Below are positions 1 through 8,308 of a stretch of DNA of 64,000 bases, piece after piece. The notes below the pieces were generated by a model, which was not told the DNA's origin, did no database searches, and worked only from the letters and a program-made list of their open reading frames with translations. A program made the translations under genes and the position numbers. The stretch spans positions 1 through 64,000 of the forward strand of contig NZ_LYWY01000018.1 in assembly GCF_001661915.1 (NCBI RefSeq). The letters are read 5' to 3'. The stretch's first letter is position 1. Every line of letters begins with the position of its first letter. Origin of the DNA: Croceicoccus pelagius (lineage in GTDB: Bacteria > Pseudomonadota > Alphaproteobacteria > Sphingomonadales > Sphingomonadaceae).

Positions 1-42
1 TATTGTTGTAAGCGCAATTTAGAAATGTCACTCCCCGCAAGT

Positions 43-54
43 TAGAGATGTCAC
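43..54 (+). repeat. IS left inverted repeat
   Basis: TAGAGATGTCAC, which matches the reverse complement of 1626-1637. A variant copy lies at 21-31. Confidence 0.7.
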
Positions 55-113
55 AACCGGGACGTCTCGCGGTTCCGGTGGCATGTCTTCCTGCAAGGCG
101 GGAGGACTTGGCT

Positions 114-1508
114 ATGACGGTGGTGGCGATGAGCCATGGCGAGCTTACACGGCACGATACGCTGCTTCGTTTCGAGCGTGGCGAACTGAGGATCGAAGAT
201 GCAGCGGTGCTTCTCGGGGTTTGCCGGCGACAGGTTTACCGATTGCTTGACCGGTGGCACGCAGACGGCCCCGAGGGTCTCGTTTCCTGGAAGCGCGGCC
301 GTCCGAGCAACCGTACGTTCAAGGCGGAGTTGCGCGACCGGGTTCTCAGCCTGATCCGTGAGCACTACCATGATTTCGGTCCGACGCTGGCGACCGAGTA
401 TCTTGCGGAGCGGCACCAGATCACCATTTCGCGCGAAACGCTGCGCAAGTGGATGATCCAGGAAGGACTCTGGAAGGACCGCGATGCCCGCCGCCCACGT
501 CCTTATCAGCCCCGTTATCGCCGGGACTGCCGCGGCGAGCTGGTCCAGGTCGATGGTTCGAAGCACTGGTGGTTCGAGGACCGCGGGCCGCAATGCACGC
601 TTTTGGTCTACATCGACGACGCCACCAGCGAGCTGATGCACCTGAAGATGGTCGAGAGCGAGAGTACGTTCGCCTACATGGACGCAACCCGCGAGTATAT
701 CGAGCAGCACGGCAAGCCGGTGGCGTTCTATTCGGACAAGCACTCCGTGTTCCGCAACAACACGGCCTCGGCCAAGAGCGACGGCATGACCCACTTCGGG
801 CGGGCGCTCGAGGCGTTGAACATCGAGATCATCTGCGCAAACTCACCGCAGGCCAAGGGCCGGGTCGAGCGGGCAAACGCGACACTGCAGGACCGTCTGG
901 TCAAGGCGATGCGCCTAGAAGGCATCTCGACGATCGGCGATGCCAACGCGTTCCTGCCGGGCTATATGGCGCGGCACAATCAGCGGTTCGCCAGGGCGCC
1001 ATTCGATCCGCGCGATGTGCATCGCCCCCTCGCCCTGCACGACGATCTCAAGGCGGAGATGGTCTGGCGCGAGTGGCGCACGGTAACGCAGGCACTGGCG
1101 CTGCATTACAACAAGGCGCTTTTTATTCTCAAGCCTAACGAGATCAGCCGGTCGCTGGCGGGCAAGCGCGTCGAGGTCTGTGAATACCCGGACGGCCGCC
1201 TCGAGATCCGCCATGGCGAGCACGTCCTTCCCTACCGCATGCACGACAAGATCCGGCAAGTGAACCAGGCGGCAATCGTCGAGAACAAGCATCTCGATGC
1301 GGCGCTGGCGGTGGCGAAGGCGATGCAGGAGTTGCTGCCCCCGCGGAAGCGAAACAAAAATGAGCCGTGCCGCAGCTCGCAGGGGGCGCACATGTTCCCC
1401 TCGCCTGCGCCGCAGGACCAACCGACGGTTAAGCGCAAGCGTGGGCGCCCTCCGCTCCGGCGCCTGACCCCGGCTGAACGGGCCCAGCGCATGGGCGAAA
1501 GGGTCTGA
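114..1508 (+). CDS. ISNCY-family DDE transposase
   Basis: Transposase of the flanking IS, 464 residues. An N-terminal helix-turn-helix region (residues 8-60) binds the ends. An integrase-type catalytic core carries an apparent D-D-E triad: D147 (VQVDGSKHWW), D208 (FYSDKHSVF) and E252 (KGRVERANAT). The C-terminal tail is basic and contains an AT-hook-like KRKRGRPP. I chose ATG 114 because GGAGG lies 8 bases upstream. The longer frame from 48 would start inside the inverted repeat. The frame is intact, so the element could be active. Assignment to the ISNCY/IS1202 group rests on recognising the protein style, not on a search. Confidence 0.85.
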   Translation: MTVVAMSHGELTRHDTLLRFERGELRIEDAAVLLGVCRRQVYRLLDRWHADGPEGLVSWKRGRPSNRTFKAELRDRVLSLIREHYHDFGPTLATEYLAERHQITISRETLRKWMIQEGLWKDRDARRPRPYQPRYRRDCRGELVQVDGSKHWWFEDRGPQCTLLVYIDDATSELMHLKMVESESTFAYMDATREYIEQHGKPVAFYSDKHSVFRNNTASAKSDGMTHFGRALEALNIEIICANSPQAKGRVERANATLQDRLVKAMRLEGISTIGDANAFLPGYMARHNQRFARAPFDPRDVHRPLALHDDLKAEMVWREWRTVTQALALHYNKALFILKPNEISRSLAGKRVEVCEYPDGRLEIRHGEHVLPYRMHDKIRQVNQAAIVENKHLDAALAVAKAMQELLPPRKRNKNEPCRSSQGAHMFPSPAPQDQPTVKRKRGRPPLRRLTPAERAQRMGERV

Positions 1509-1625
1509 GAGGGCCCACTGCTGACGCAGCGGGTCCGAAGACTGACATCTGATAGACCAGCGCACCAGCAGGGGCAGCGCTGCGCAGGATCGCAGGGCTA
1601 CGCGCTACCCCTGCTGCATCAAACG

Positions 1626-1637
1626 GTGACATCTCTA
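1626..1637 (-). repeat. IS right inverted repeat
   Basis: GTGACATCTCTA, the exact reverse complement of the left repeat at 43-54. Confidence 0.7.
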
Positions 1638-1753
1638 TCTGGCGGAAATAGGGTCTTCTCTAAGTTGCACGAACATATTGGCGCAGAGGTTGGCGAAATG
1701 CGGTGCCCTGCTCCACAATTGCAACGCCCCAAGCTTTGACCTAGCCACAGGCC

Positions 1754-2545
1754 ATGCAGAAAACAGCGATCGACCGTCTTGTCGCCATCATGGCGCAACT
1801 TCGTAATCCAATTGGCGGATGCGAATGGGATCTGGCGCAGACTTTCACGACAATCGCGCCCTACACTCTAGAAGAAGCCTACGAGGTCGCCGATGCAATC
1901 GCCCGCGATGACATGGCCGATCTCAAGGATGAACTTGGCGATTTGCTCCTGCAGGTTGTTTTCCATTCGCGGATGGCGGAGGAAGCGGATCTGTTCGACC
2001 TAAACGATGTGGCTGCCGCCATTTCGGACAAGATGGAGCGTCGCCATCCGCATATCTTCGGCGACGAAGGCGATGGCTCGGCCACCACCGTTCGTCAGAA
2101 ATGGGAAGCAATCAAGGCTGCCGAACGCAAGGACAAGGCCCAGACAGGCACTCTCGACGGCGTCGCGCTTGGTCTGCCAGGGCTTCTACGGGCCGAGAAG
2201 CTTCAGAAGCGTGCGGCGCGGGTCGGTTTCGACTGGCCGGATCAGAGGGGAGCCGCAGACAAGCTCCGCGAAGAAATCGGCGAGTTCGAAGCTGCCACAA
2301 ACGATGCGGATCGACTTGAAGAAGCCGGCGACATGCTCTTCGCCATGGTCAATTGGCTCCGCAAGAACGGTATCTCGGCTGAGGACGCCCTAAGGGCTGC
2401 AAATGCAAAGTTCGAGCGTCGATTTTCCGGAATGGAGCAACTGGCGGCGCATTCAGGGTCCGATTTCGCTGCTCTTGATCTGGCCGCGCAGGACGTATTG
2501 TGGAATAAGGTCAAATCTGAGGAAAAGCCCTCAAGCCCTTCATAA
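1754..2545 (+). CDS. mazG: Nucleoside triphosphate pyrophosphohydrolase MazG
   Basis: Hydrolyses (d)NTPs to NMP and pyrophosphate, cleaning the nucleotide pool; cytoplasmic. The 263 residues hold two MazG all-alpha domains. The first has the metal-binding EEAYE (40-44) and DELGD (59-63). The second has EEIGEFE and EEAGDMLF near residues 175-200. Length is normal for full-size MazG. The gene converges with hflX and the two stop codons overlap by 6 bases. The 5' region of about 116 bp to the IS end shows no clear sigma70 promoter, so its present promoter is uncertain. Confidence 0.93.
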   Translation: MQKTAIDRLVAIMAQLRNPIGGCEWDLAQTFTTIAPYTLEEAYEVADAIARDDMADLKDELGDLLLQVVFHSRMAEEADLFDLNDVAAAISDKMERRHPHIFGDEGDGSATTVRQKWEAIKAAERKDKAQTGTLDGVALGLPGLLRAEKLQKRAARVGFDWPDQRGAADKLREEIGEFEAATNDADRLEEAGDMLFAMVNWLRKNGISAEDALRAANAKFERRFSGMEQLAAHSGSDFAALDLAAQDVLWNKVKSEEKPSSPS

Positions 2546-3808
2546 GCTGAGAAACTTACCATATTCCCGCGGGTCAAGCCTGACCTCAATCGCAAGTTCG
2601 GGACTACCCTCTTCGCCATCGACTGTCGTCTCGCTCAAAACTTCGCCATGAGCATGAAGCCAGGCAATCCGCTGCCCGTCCCCGATCGGCAGATTGAACA
2701 GATGGACGCGTGACGACGCCGTGAGAATATCGGCAACGCGGCGTTGCAGATCCTCGACGCCATAACCCGTCAGGGCCGAGATCGGCACCACGGGAATGTC
2801 CGAATGCTCGGCGATGGCCAGAAGCTCTTCTTTGCGCCCCTCGTCGACTGCGTCCCACTTGTTCCATGCCTCGACGACCGGAATGCGCAAGGCCCCCTCG
2901 TCGTCCGTGTTGACGTCAAGATCGGCAAGCACTTGCTCGACCTCGATCTTCTGCATCTCGGTCATAGGGCTGGACACGTCTCGGACATGGACGATTACGT
3001 CCGCACCGGTAACTTCTTCAAGCGTCGCGCGGAAGGCGGCGACGAGCTGCGTCGGCAGGTCTGAGATGAAGCCGACGGTATCCGACAGGATCGCCTTTTC
3101 AACACCGGGCAGCGTTATGCCTCGCATAGTCGGGTCGAGCGTCGCGAAGAGCAGATTTTCTGCCATCACGCCCGCGCCCGTTATCCGGTTGAACAGCGTC
3201 GATTTGCCGGCGTTGGTATAACCAACCAGAGCAATCACCGGCCAAGGGGCCCTTCCCCGTCGTGCCCTGTGAAGGGCGCGGGTACGGCGGACTTGTTCGA
3301 GTTCGCGCCGCAGGCGGGCCATGCGGTCGCGGATCATGCGTCTGTCCGCTTCGATCTGCGTTTCGCCGGGGCCGCCGAGGAAGCCGAAGCCGCCGCGCTG
3401 ACGTTCAAGGTGGGTCCAGCTACGCACGAGGCGGCCAGCCTGGTAATCGAGATGCGCCAGTTCGACTTGAAGCCGACCTTCCGCCGTTGCTGCGCGTTCG
3501 CCGAAGATTTCGAGGATGAGCCCGGTGCGGTCGATGACCTTGCGCTTGATCTTTTCCTCCAGATTGCGCTGCTGGATCGCCGAAAGCGCACCATCGACGA
3601 TGACGAGTTCGGCCTCTTCCTTATCGCAGGCAGTCTTGATGCGGTCGATCTGGCCAGAGCCGAACAAGGTGCCCGGCCGCACGTCGCGGATGGGCACGAT
3701 GAAGTTTTCCACCACCTCGATACCGATGGCGAGCGCAAGGCCGCAGCCCTCTTCGAGCCGCGCTTCGGGATCCGCGATGTTGGCGGAGCGTATGTCCGGG
3801 AGAACCAC
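2540..3808 (-). CDS. hflX: Ribosome-associated GTPase HflX
   Basis: OBG-HflX superfamily GTPase that splits or rescues stalled 70S ribosomes. The N-terminal HflX domain (about 1-165) includes the glycine-rich GGFGFLGGPGETQIEADRR. The G domain follows, with GYTNAGKST (P-loop), DTVGFISDLP (switch II) and NKWD (NKxD). The start is taken as GTG at 3808 with no good ribosome-binding site. The frame stays open upstream for about 100 bases into the hfq 3' end but offers no ATG, GTG or TTG, so a few N-terminal residues (ending RGARAV) may be missed. It follows hfq in the same direction, probably co-transcribed. Confidence 0.92.
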   Translation of the reverse strand: MVLPDIRSANIADPEARLEEGCGLALAIGIEVVENFIVPIRDVRPGTLFGSGQIDRIKTACDKEEAELVIVDGALSAIQQRNLEEKIKRKVIDRTGLILEIFGERAATAEGRLQVELAHLDYQAGRLVRSWTHLERQRGGFGFLGGPGETQIEADRRMIRDRMARLRRELEQVRRTRALHRARRGRAPWPVIALVGYTNAGKSTLFNRITGAGVMAENLLFATLDPTMRGITLPGVEKAILSDTVGFISDLPTQLVAAFRATLEEVTGADVIVHVRDVSSPMTEMQKIEVEQVLADLDVNTDDEGALRIPVVEAWNKWDAVDEGRKEELLAIAEHSDIPVVPISALTGYGVEDLQRRVADILTASSRVHLFNLPIGDGQRIAWLHAHGEVLSETTVDGEEGSPELAIEVRLDPREYGKFLSL

Positions 3809-3869
3809 GACAGCGCGTGCGCCGCGTGTGACCTCCCCGGTTATTTCCTCACCCAGAGTGACTTCTCGC

Positions 3870-4424
3870 TTAATCCTCGTCCCAGTCGCCAGAGAGGTCG
3901 ACGTGGGTTACCGGTTGCACGGTCGAAACCGCGTGCTTGTAGGCTAGTTGAACATAGCCTTCGCGTTCCAGCAGCATGCAGAACAGGTCATACGATGCGA
4001 TCCGACCCTGAAGCATGACGCCGTTGATCAGGAACATCGTGACCTGGACTTCGGCATCGCGCACCGACGACAGGAACACGTCCTGAAGCTGCCGCTTGCC
4101 CTTCCCGTCCTCGATGATGTCGAACTGGTTGGCATCGACGGGCGCGGTCGGCATGATCGTGCTGATGGCGTGCTTATAGACCAGCTGCGACTGTCCGTCA
4201 CGGCGCAGCAGGATCGAGAAATTGTCGAACCACGTCACGATACCCTGCAACTTTACGCCCTTGACGAGAAACATCGTCACCGGGGTCTTGTTGCGGCGAA
4301 CGTGGTTGAGGAACAAGTCCTGCAGGTTCTTGCCTTTAAGCGAAGCCTTGGGCGCAGGTGCCGGTGCAGGTTCCGCCTTCTCCGATGGAGGGGGCGTCTT
4401 GATAGATAACGTCTTGCCAGCCAA
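3870..4424 (-). CDS. hfq: RNA chaperone Hfq with two tandem Sm domains
   Basis: Hfq anneals small RNAs to mRNAs. Normal Hfq is about 80-100 residues with one Sm domain forming a hexamer; this one is 184 residues with two. Domain 1 is at about 33-92 (Q35, D36, rim R43-R44, YKHAIST 83-89). Domain 2 is at about 111-171 (Q114, D115, YKHAVST 162-168), but its rim pair is R122-D123. A Pro/Ala-rich N-terminal tail precedes them and an acidic C-terminus ends in DWDED. A ring would plausibly be a trimer of double units (inference). The start is TTG, supported by AGGAGG 6 bases upstream and no competing ATG. It lies between ntrX and hflX, the usual alphaproteobacterial place. Confidence 0.93.
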   Translation of the reverse strand: MAGKTLSIKTPPPSEKAEPAPAPAPKASLKGKNLQDLFLNHVRRNKTPVTMFLVKGVKLQGIVTWFDNFSILLRRDGQSQLVYKHAISTIMPTAPVDANQFDIIEDGKGKRQLQDVFLSSVRDAEVQVTMFLINGVMLQGRIASYDLFCMLLEREGYVQLAYKHAVSTVQPVTHVDLSGDWDED

Positions 4425-4563
4425 TTTTGGCCTCCTTTTTTGTTGGCGGCGGGCATTCCCGTCCGCAATCTGGCCTCTCCGACAATGCGGATCGACCGAG
4501 TTTCAGGGCCCAGTTTAACATTTCGGACCGGTCTGCAAAGCCTAATTTCGCAATTGCAGCATT

Positions 4564-5943
4564 TTAGTCGTTATCGTCACGATGGTCGGCGATCCCCAGC
4601 GACTTCAACTTGCGGTGAAGTGCCGACCTTTCCATTCCGATAAAGCTGGCCGTGCGGGAAATGTTCCCCGAAAAGCGGCGAATCTGGATGCGCAGGTATT
4701 CCCGCTCGAACTGTTCGCGGGCCTCGCGCAGCGGGATTCCCATCATCGCGGTGATGCCGCTGCTCTCGCCGCTTTCCTCTTGCGTGATTTCACCGGGCAG
4801 CATGTCCGCTTCGATCCGGGCGAGCCTGTCGCGCGGCGCAAGAATGATCGTCCGCTCTATCACGTTGCGAAGCTGGCGCACGTTTCCGGGCCAGTCGTAG
4901 CTTTGCAGGACGGCCATGGCGTCGTCGGTCACTTCAGGGGCCGGAACGCCCTGCCCGCTGGCGAAACGGGCGAAGAAGTGGTCCACAAGTGCGGGAATGT
5001 CGCCGCGGCGTTCCGATAGCGGGGGGATCGAGACCGGCACGACATTGAGGCGATAGTACAGGTCTTCGCGGAACCGGCGCTCGGCGATCTCTTCCTCAAG
5101 ATCGCGCGAGGTTGCCGAGGCGACGCGCACGTCGACGCGGATCTGGCGGTTGCCGCCGACGCGCACGAAGGCCTGATCGGTCAGGACGCGCAGGATGCGG
5201 GCCTGGGTTGATTCGGGCATGTCCGCAACTTCGTCGAAGAACAGCGTCCCGCCGTCCGCCATTTCAAGTAGCCCTGCCCGGATCAGCTTGCCGTCCTGTT
5301 CCTCGCCGAAAAGCTCCTGTTCGAAGCGTTCGGGCGTAATGCGGGCCGAATTGATCGTGACGAAAGGCTTGTCAGCACGCGGGCTCCAATGGTGGAGCAG
5401 GCGCGCCGCGACTTCCTTGCCTGCACCGGCGGGGCCCGTGATGAGGACACGGCTGCCCGTCCCCGACACGCGCTTCAGTGTCGCGCGGACCTGGTTGATC
5501 GCGGTCGAAGCGCCGGTGAACTCGTCGAACGTGCTCTCTCCCTGACGCAGCTGCTGATTCTCGCGACGCAGACGCTCTGTCTCGGTCGCGCGTTCGACCA
5601 TGTGGAGCAGGCGTTCGGATTCGAACGGCTTCTCGATAAAATCCACGGCCCCGCGGCTGACTGCGGCGACAGCAGTGTCGATATTGCCGTGGCCAGAGAA
5701 GATGATGACCGGCAGGTCCGGCTCGCGCTGCTTGATTGCGTCCAGAACTTCCAGCCCGTCCATCGGTGACCCGTGGAGCCAGACGTCAAGCAGTACGAGA
5801 CTGGGCCGCGTTTCGTCGATCGCGGCGAGTGCGGCGACGCTGTCTCCTGCCGTCCGGCAGTCATAGCCCTCGTCCGACAACACACCGGCGACCAGTTCGC
5901 GGATGTCGCGTTCGTCGTCGACGATCAGAATATCGAGTGCCAT
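4564..5943 (-). CDS. ntrX: Response regulator NtrX (AAA+ activator-like, no GAFTGA loop)
   Basis: Partner regulator of the NtrY kinase, linked to nitrogen, redox and envelope control in alphaproteobacteria. It has a receiver domain with phosphoacceptor D53, an AAA+ domain with Walker A GPAGAGKE (170-177) and Walker B GGTLFFDEV (231-239), and a C-terminal Fis-type HTH (SGNISRTASFIGMERSALHR). After ELFG (210-213), where sigma54 activators carry GAFTGA, the sequence reads EEQDGKLIRAGLLEMA, so the loop that contacts sigma54 is missing. Length (459) is normal. It lies 22 bp downstream of ntrY and is surely co-transcribed. Confidence 0.93.
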   Translation of the reverse strand: MALDILIVDDERDIRELVAGVLSDEGYDCRTAGDSVAALAAIDETRPSLVLLDVWLHGSPMDGLEVLDAIKQREPDLPVIIFSGHGNIDTAVAAVSRGAVDFIEKPFESERLLHMVERATETERLRRENQQLRQGESTFDEFTGASTAINQVRATLKRVSGTGSRVLITGPAGAGKEVAARLLHHWSPRADKPFVTINSARITPERFEQELFGEEQDGKLIRAGLLEMADGGTLFFDEVADMPESTQARILRVLTDQAFVRVGGNRQIRVDVRVASATSRDLEEEIAERRFREDLYYRLNVVPVSIPPLSERRGDIPALVDHFFARFASGQGVPAPEVTDDAMAVLQSYDWPGNVRQLRNVIERTIILAPRDRLARIEADMLPGEITQEESGESSGITAMMGIPLREAREQFEREYLRIQIRRFSGNISRTASFIGMERSALHRKLKSLGIADHRDDND

Positions 5944-5965
5944 GGGGCGCCTTCCGTTTGTGTGA

Positions 5966-8236
5966 TCATTGTGCGGCCTCGGCTTCGGGGGCCAATTCGC
6001 TCAACGGGTCGCGAGCGAAACGCAAGCGGACGAGGGTGCCGCCCTCTTCGGCCGTTTCGAACGAGATATTGCCGCCATGCTCGCCCAGGATCTTCTGGAC
6101 GATGGCGAGGCCGAGGCCTGTGCCTTTCTCTCGTGTCGTCATATAGGGCTCGACGATGCGGTCGCCTTCCATGGGAAGGCCGATGCCATTGTCGGTCACG
6201 GTGACTGTAACGCCATCGCGGTCGGGTGCCAGGCGGACCTTGATCGTGCCGCGATAGTCCGGGCCGTCCTGCGACTTGCGGGTCTCGATCGCTTCCGCCG
6301 CGTTTTTGAGCACGTTTGTCATCGCCTGGCCGACCTGATGACGGTCGCACGCGATCATCGTGTCGCCGTCTAACGCCTCGAAGCGGTATCCAATTTCGGG
6401 ATTGCCGACTTCCTGCAGGAACATCGCCTGCCTGACGAGGTCCGATACGTCCTCGCTGCGGAAGTTGGGCTTGGGCATGCGGGCGAAGCTGGAGAACTCG
6501 TCCACCATCTTCCTCAGATCGCCAACCTGACGAATGATCGTCTGCGTAAGTTCGTCGAACAACTCGGTGTCGGTCTCGATCTGGCGGCGGTAACGGCGGC
6601 CAAGACGCTCGGTTGCAAGCTGGATCGGCGTCAGCGGGTTCTTGATCTCGTGTGCAATGCGCCGGGCGACGTCGGACCATGCGGCACGGCGCTGGTCGAG
6701 CAACTGGCGAGTGATGTCCTCGAAAGTCAGGACCGTACCGTGCCGTGTACGTGCCACCTTAATTGCCAAAGTGCGCGTATCGCCGCCGCGCGCATGCTGG
6801 ACGACGCCGCCGCTTCGCCCGCTTTCCAGATGATCGGCAAGCGACGGCGCGATTTCGCTGAGGGGCCGGCCGATGGCCTCCCCTTCCCCGTTTTCGAACA
6901 GCATCGCGATTGCCGAACCGTTGATAAGCAGGATCGAGCCGTCGTCATCTACCGACACGATACCGGACGTCGCGGAATCGAGAACGGCTTCGGTAAAAGC
7001 GCGGCGCTCGACGAGCAGTTCGTTCGCCTCGACCAAGGCACGGGTCTGGCCGGAAATCTGCTCGGTCATGCGGTTGAAAGCACGATTGAGCAGGCCAATC
7101 TCGTCGTTGCCGGTACGCCCATCGACCCGCTTGCTGAAATCACCCGCGCCGACGTGCCGCGCGGCCGTGACAAGCGCAGCCAAAGGCTCAACCTGCCGGT
7201 CGGCAAAACGCAAGGCGAACCAGACCGCCAGCGCCACGAGAGCCAGCGAAATGCCGATGAGCGCGATGTTGAACTGCAACTGGAGCGAGCGCGCATTGCG
7301 CGTCAGGCTGTCGTAGTTGGCAAGTACGCTCTGCGCGCGCTGCCACTGTTCCTGTGCTTCCTGATCCGATTTTCGGGCCGTGTAGAGATAGATGTTCCGG
7401 TCGCGGTCGAGCGGCGTCACCGCCTCGATCCGCTGCGCCGTTGCCGTGACGACGACGGATTCGCCCTGGGTAAGCCGGTCGAAGGTGCTGCTTTCGATCC
7501 GCTGCGGGCCTGCTTCCTGATCCGGATCGACGATGGCCGCCGTGCGTATAGTGCCGTCATCTCCGCGTTCGATAATCGCGGATTCGTTGAGCTTGCGAAT
7601 GACGACCTGCCGGGTGAAAGCCTCGGCAAATTCGGGCGAGGCGATCGAGACCTGACTGAGGTAAAAACGTACGTCACCAGCCATAGCGACGGTTTCATCA
7701 CCGATGTCGCGCTGGCTCTGTTCGTAATAGCCGCGGGCAAGCTGGTTCGCGTCCTCCAGAAGGCCACGGGAGCGTTCGGAGAACCAGAACTCTACGCCGG
7801 ACTGAAACAGGTACGACGCGAAAGCCACGACGAGCAGCGTGGGAACGGCCGCGATGAGCGAGAAGAAGAAAACGAGCCGGACGTGCAGTTGCCCGGTGCT
7901 GCCGATCCGTTTGCGTGCGCGCCTGAGCGCAAGGCGCCGTCCCGCGAGCATGAGCAGTGCCATGGCCGGAACAAGCGTGCCAACAAGCAGCGTCGTAGTG
8001 GTGGCGAGCGGGAGCAACTGCCCCCGGGTGTCGCCGTCGCCCAGTGTCAGCCAACCGCCGAACAGCACCAGCAACAACGCGGCGACAAGCAGAACCTCAA
8101 GTATGAGAAAGCCGTTCGCCTTGTGCCAGAAGATGCCGAACCTGCGCGTGAAGCGAGACCAGTCCACACCTTCGGAGCCGAAATTCGGCTTGCGCTCAGG
8201 CGCATCGAAGGTCTGTCCGGAAGTGTCCGCCGTCAT
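5966..8236 (-). CDS. ntrY: Sensor histidine kinase NtrY
   Basis: Membrane sensor kinase for NtrX. Three N-terminal hydrophobic segments (about 38-60, 75-100, 117-140) and a fourth (about 318-345) enclose a periplasmic region of about 170 residues. A HAMP domain, a PAS domain (TSGIVSVDDDGSILLING), HisKA with H529 in [13 protein letters not shown], and a HATPase domain (NAAEAIE, DNGIGLP, GTGLGLAIV) follow. At 756 residues it is full length for the family. It is separated from ntrC by 72 bp and precedes ntrX. Confidence 0.94.
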   Translation of the reverse strand: MTADTSGQTFDAPERKPNFGSEGVDWSRFTRRFGIFWHKANGFLILEVLLVAALLLVLFGGWLTLGDGDTRGQLLPLATTTTLLVGTLVPAMALLMLAGRRLALRRARKRIGSTGQLHVRLVFFFSLIAAVPTLLVVAFASYLFQSGVEFWFSERSRGLLEDANQLARGYYEQSQRDIGDETVAMAGDVRFYLSQVSIASPEFAEAFTRQVVIRKLNESAIIERGDDGTIRTAAIVDPDQEAGPQRIESSTFDRLTQGESVVVTATAQRIEAVTPLDRDRNIYLYTARKSDQEAQEQWQRAQSVLANYDSLTRNARSLQLQFNIALIGISLALVALAVWFALRFADRQVEPLAALVTAARHVGAGDFSKRVDGRTGNDEIGLLNRAFNRMTEQISGQTRALVEANELLVERRAFTEAVLDSATSGIVSVDDDGSILLINGSAIAMLFENGEGEAIGRPLSEIAPSLADHLESGRSGGVVQHARGGDTRTLAIKVARTRHGTVLTFEDITRQLLDQRRAAWSDVARRIAHEIKNPLTPIQLATERLGRRYRRQIETDTELFDELTQTIIRQVGDLRKMVDEFSSFARMPKPNFRSEDVSDLVRQAMFLQEVGNPEIGYRFEALDGDTMIACDRHQVGQAMTNVLKNAAEAIETRKSQDGPDYRGTIKVRLAPDRDGVTVTVTDNGIGLPMEGDRIVEPYMTTREKGTGLGLAIVQKILGEHGGNISFETAEEGGTLVRLRFARDPLSELAPEAEAAQ

Positions 8237-8308
8237 CGTTGCGAAGATACAACAGCCCTGTTGCGCGATTGCAAGGGCATTCTCGCATTTGTCAGACGCT
8301 TCGCCGCT

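Larger units (their letters stand above)
21..1637 (+). mobile_element. ISNCY/IS1202-type insertion sequence, probably complete
   Basis: The element has a single transposase gene flanked by short inverted repeats. The 12 bases at 43-54 (TAGAGATGTCAC) are the exact reverse complement of 1626-1637. A second, imperfect copy (AGAAATGTCAC) lies further out at 21-31 on the left, so the true left tip is at or beyond 21 and could even lie outside the window. No target-site duplication could be assigned. The right end is about 116 bp from the mazG start, so insertion may have displaced the native mazG promoter. Confidence 0.7.
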
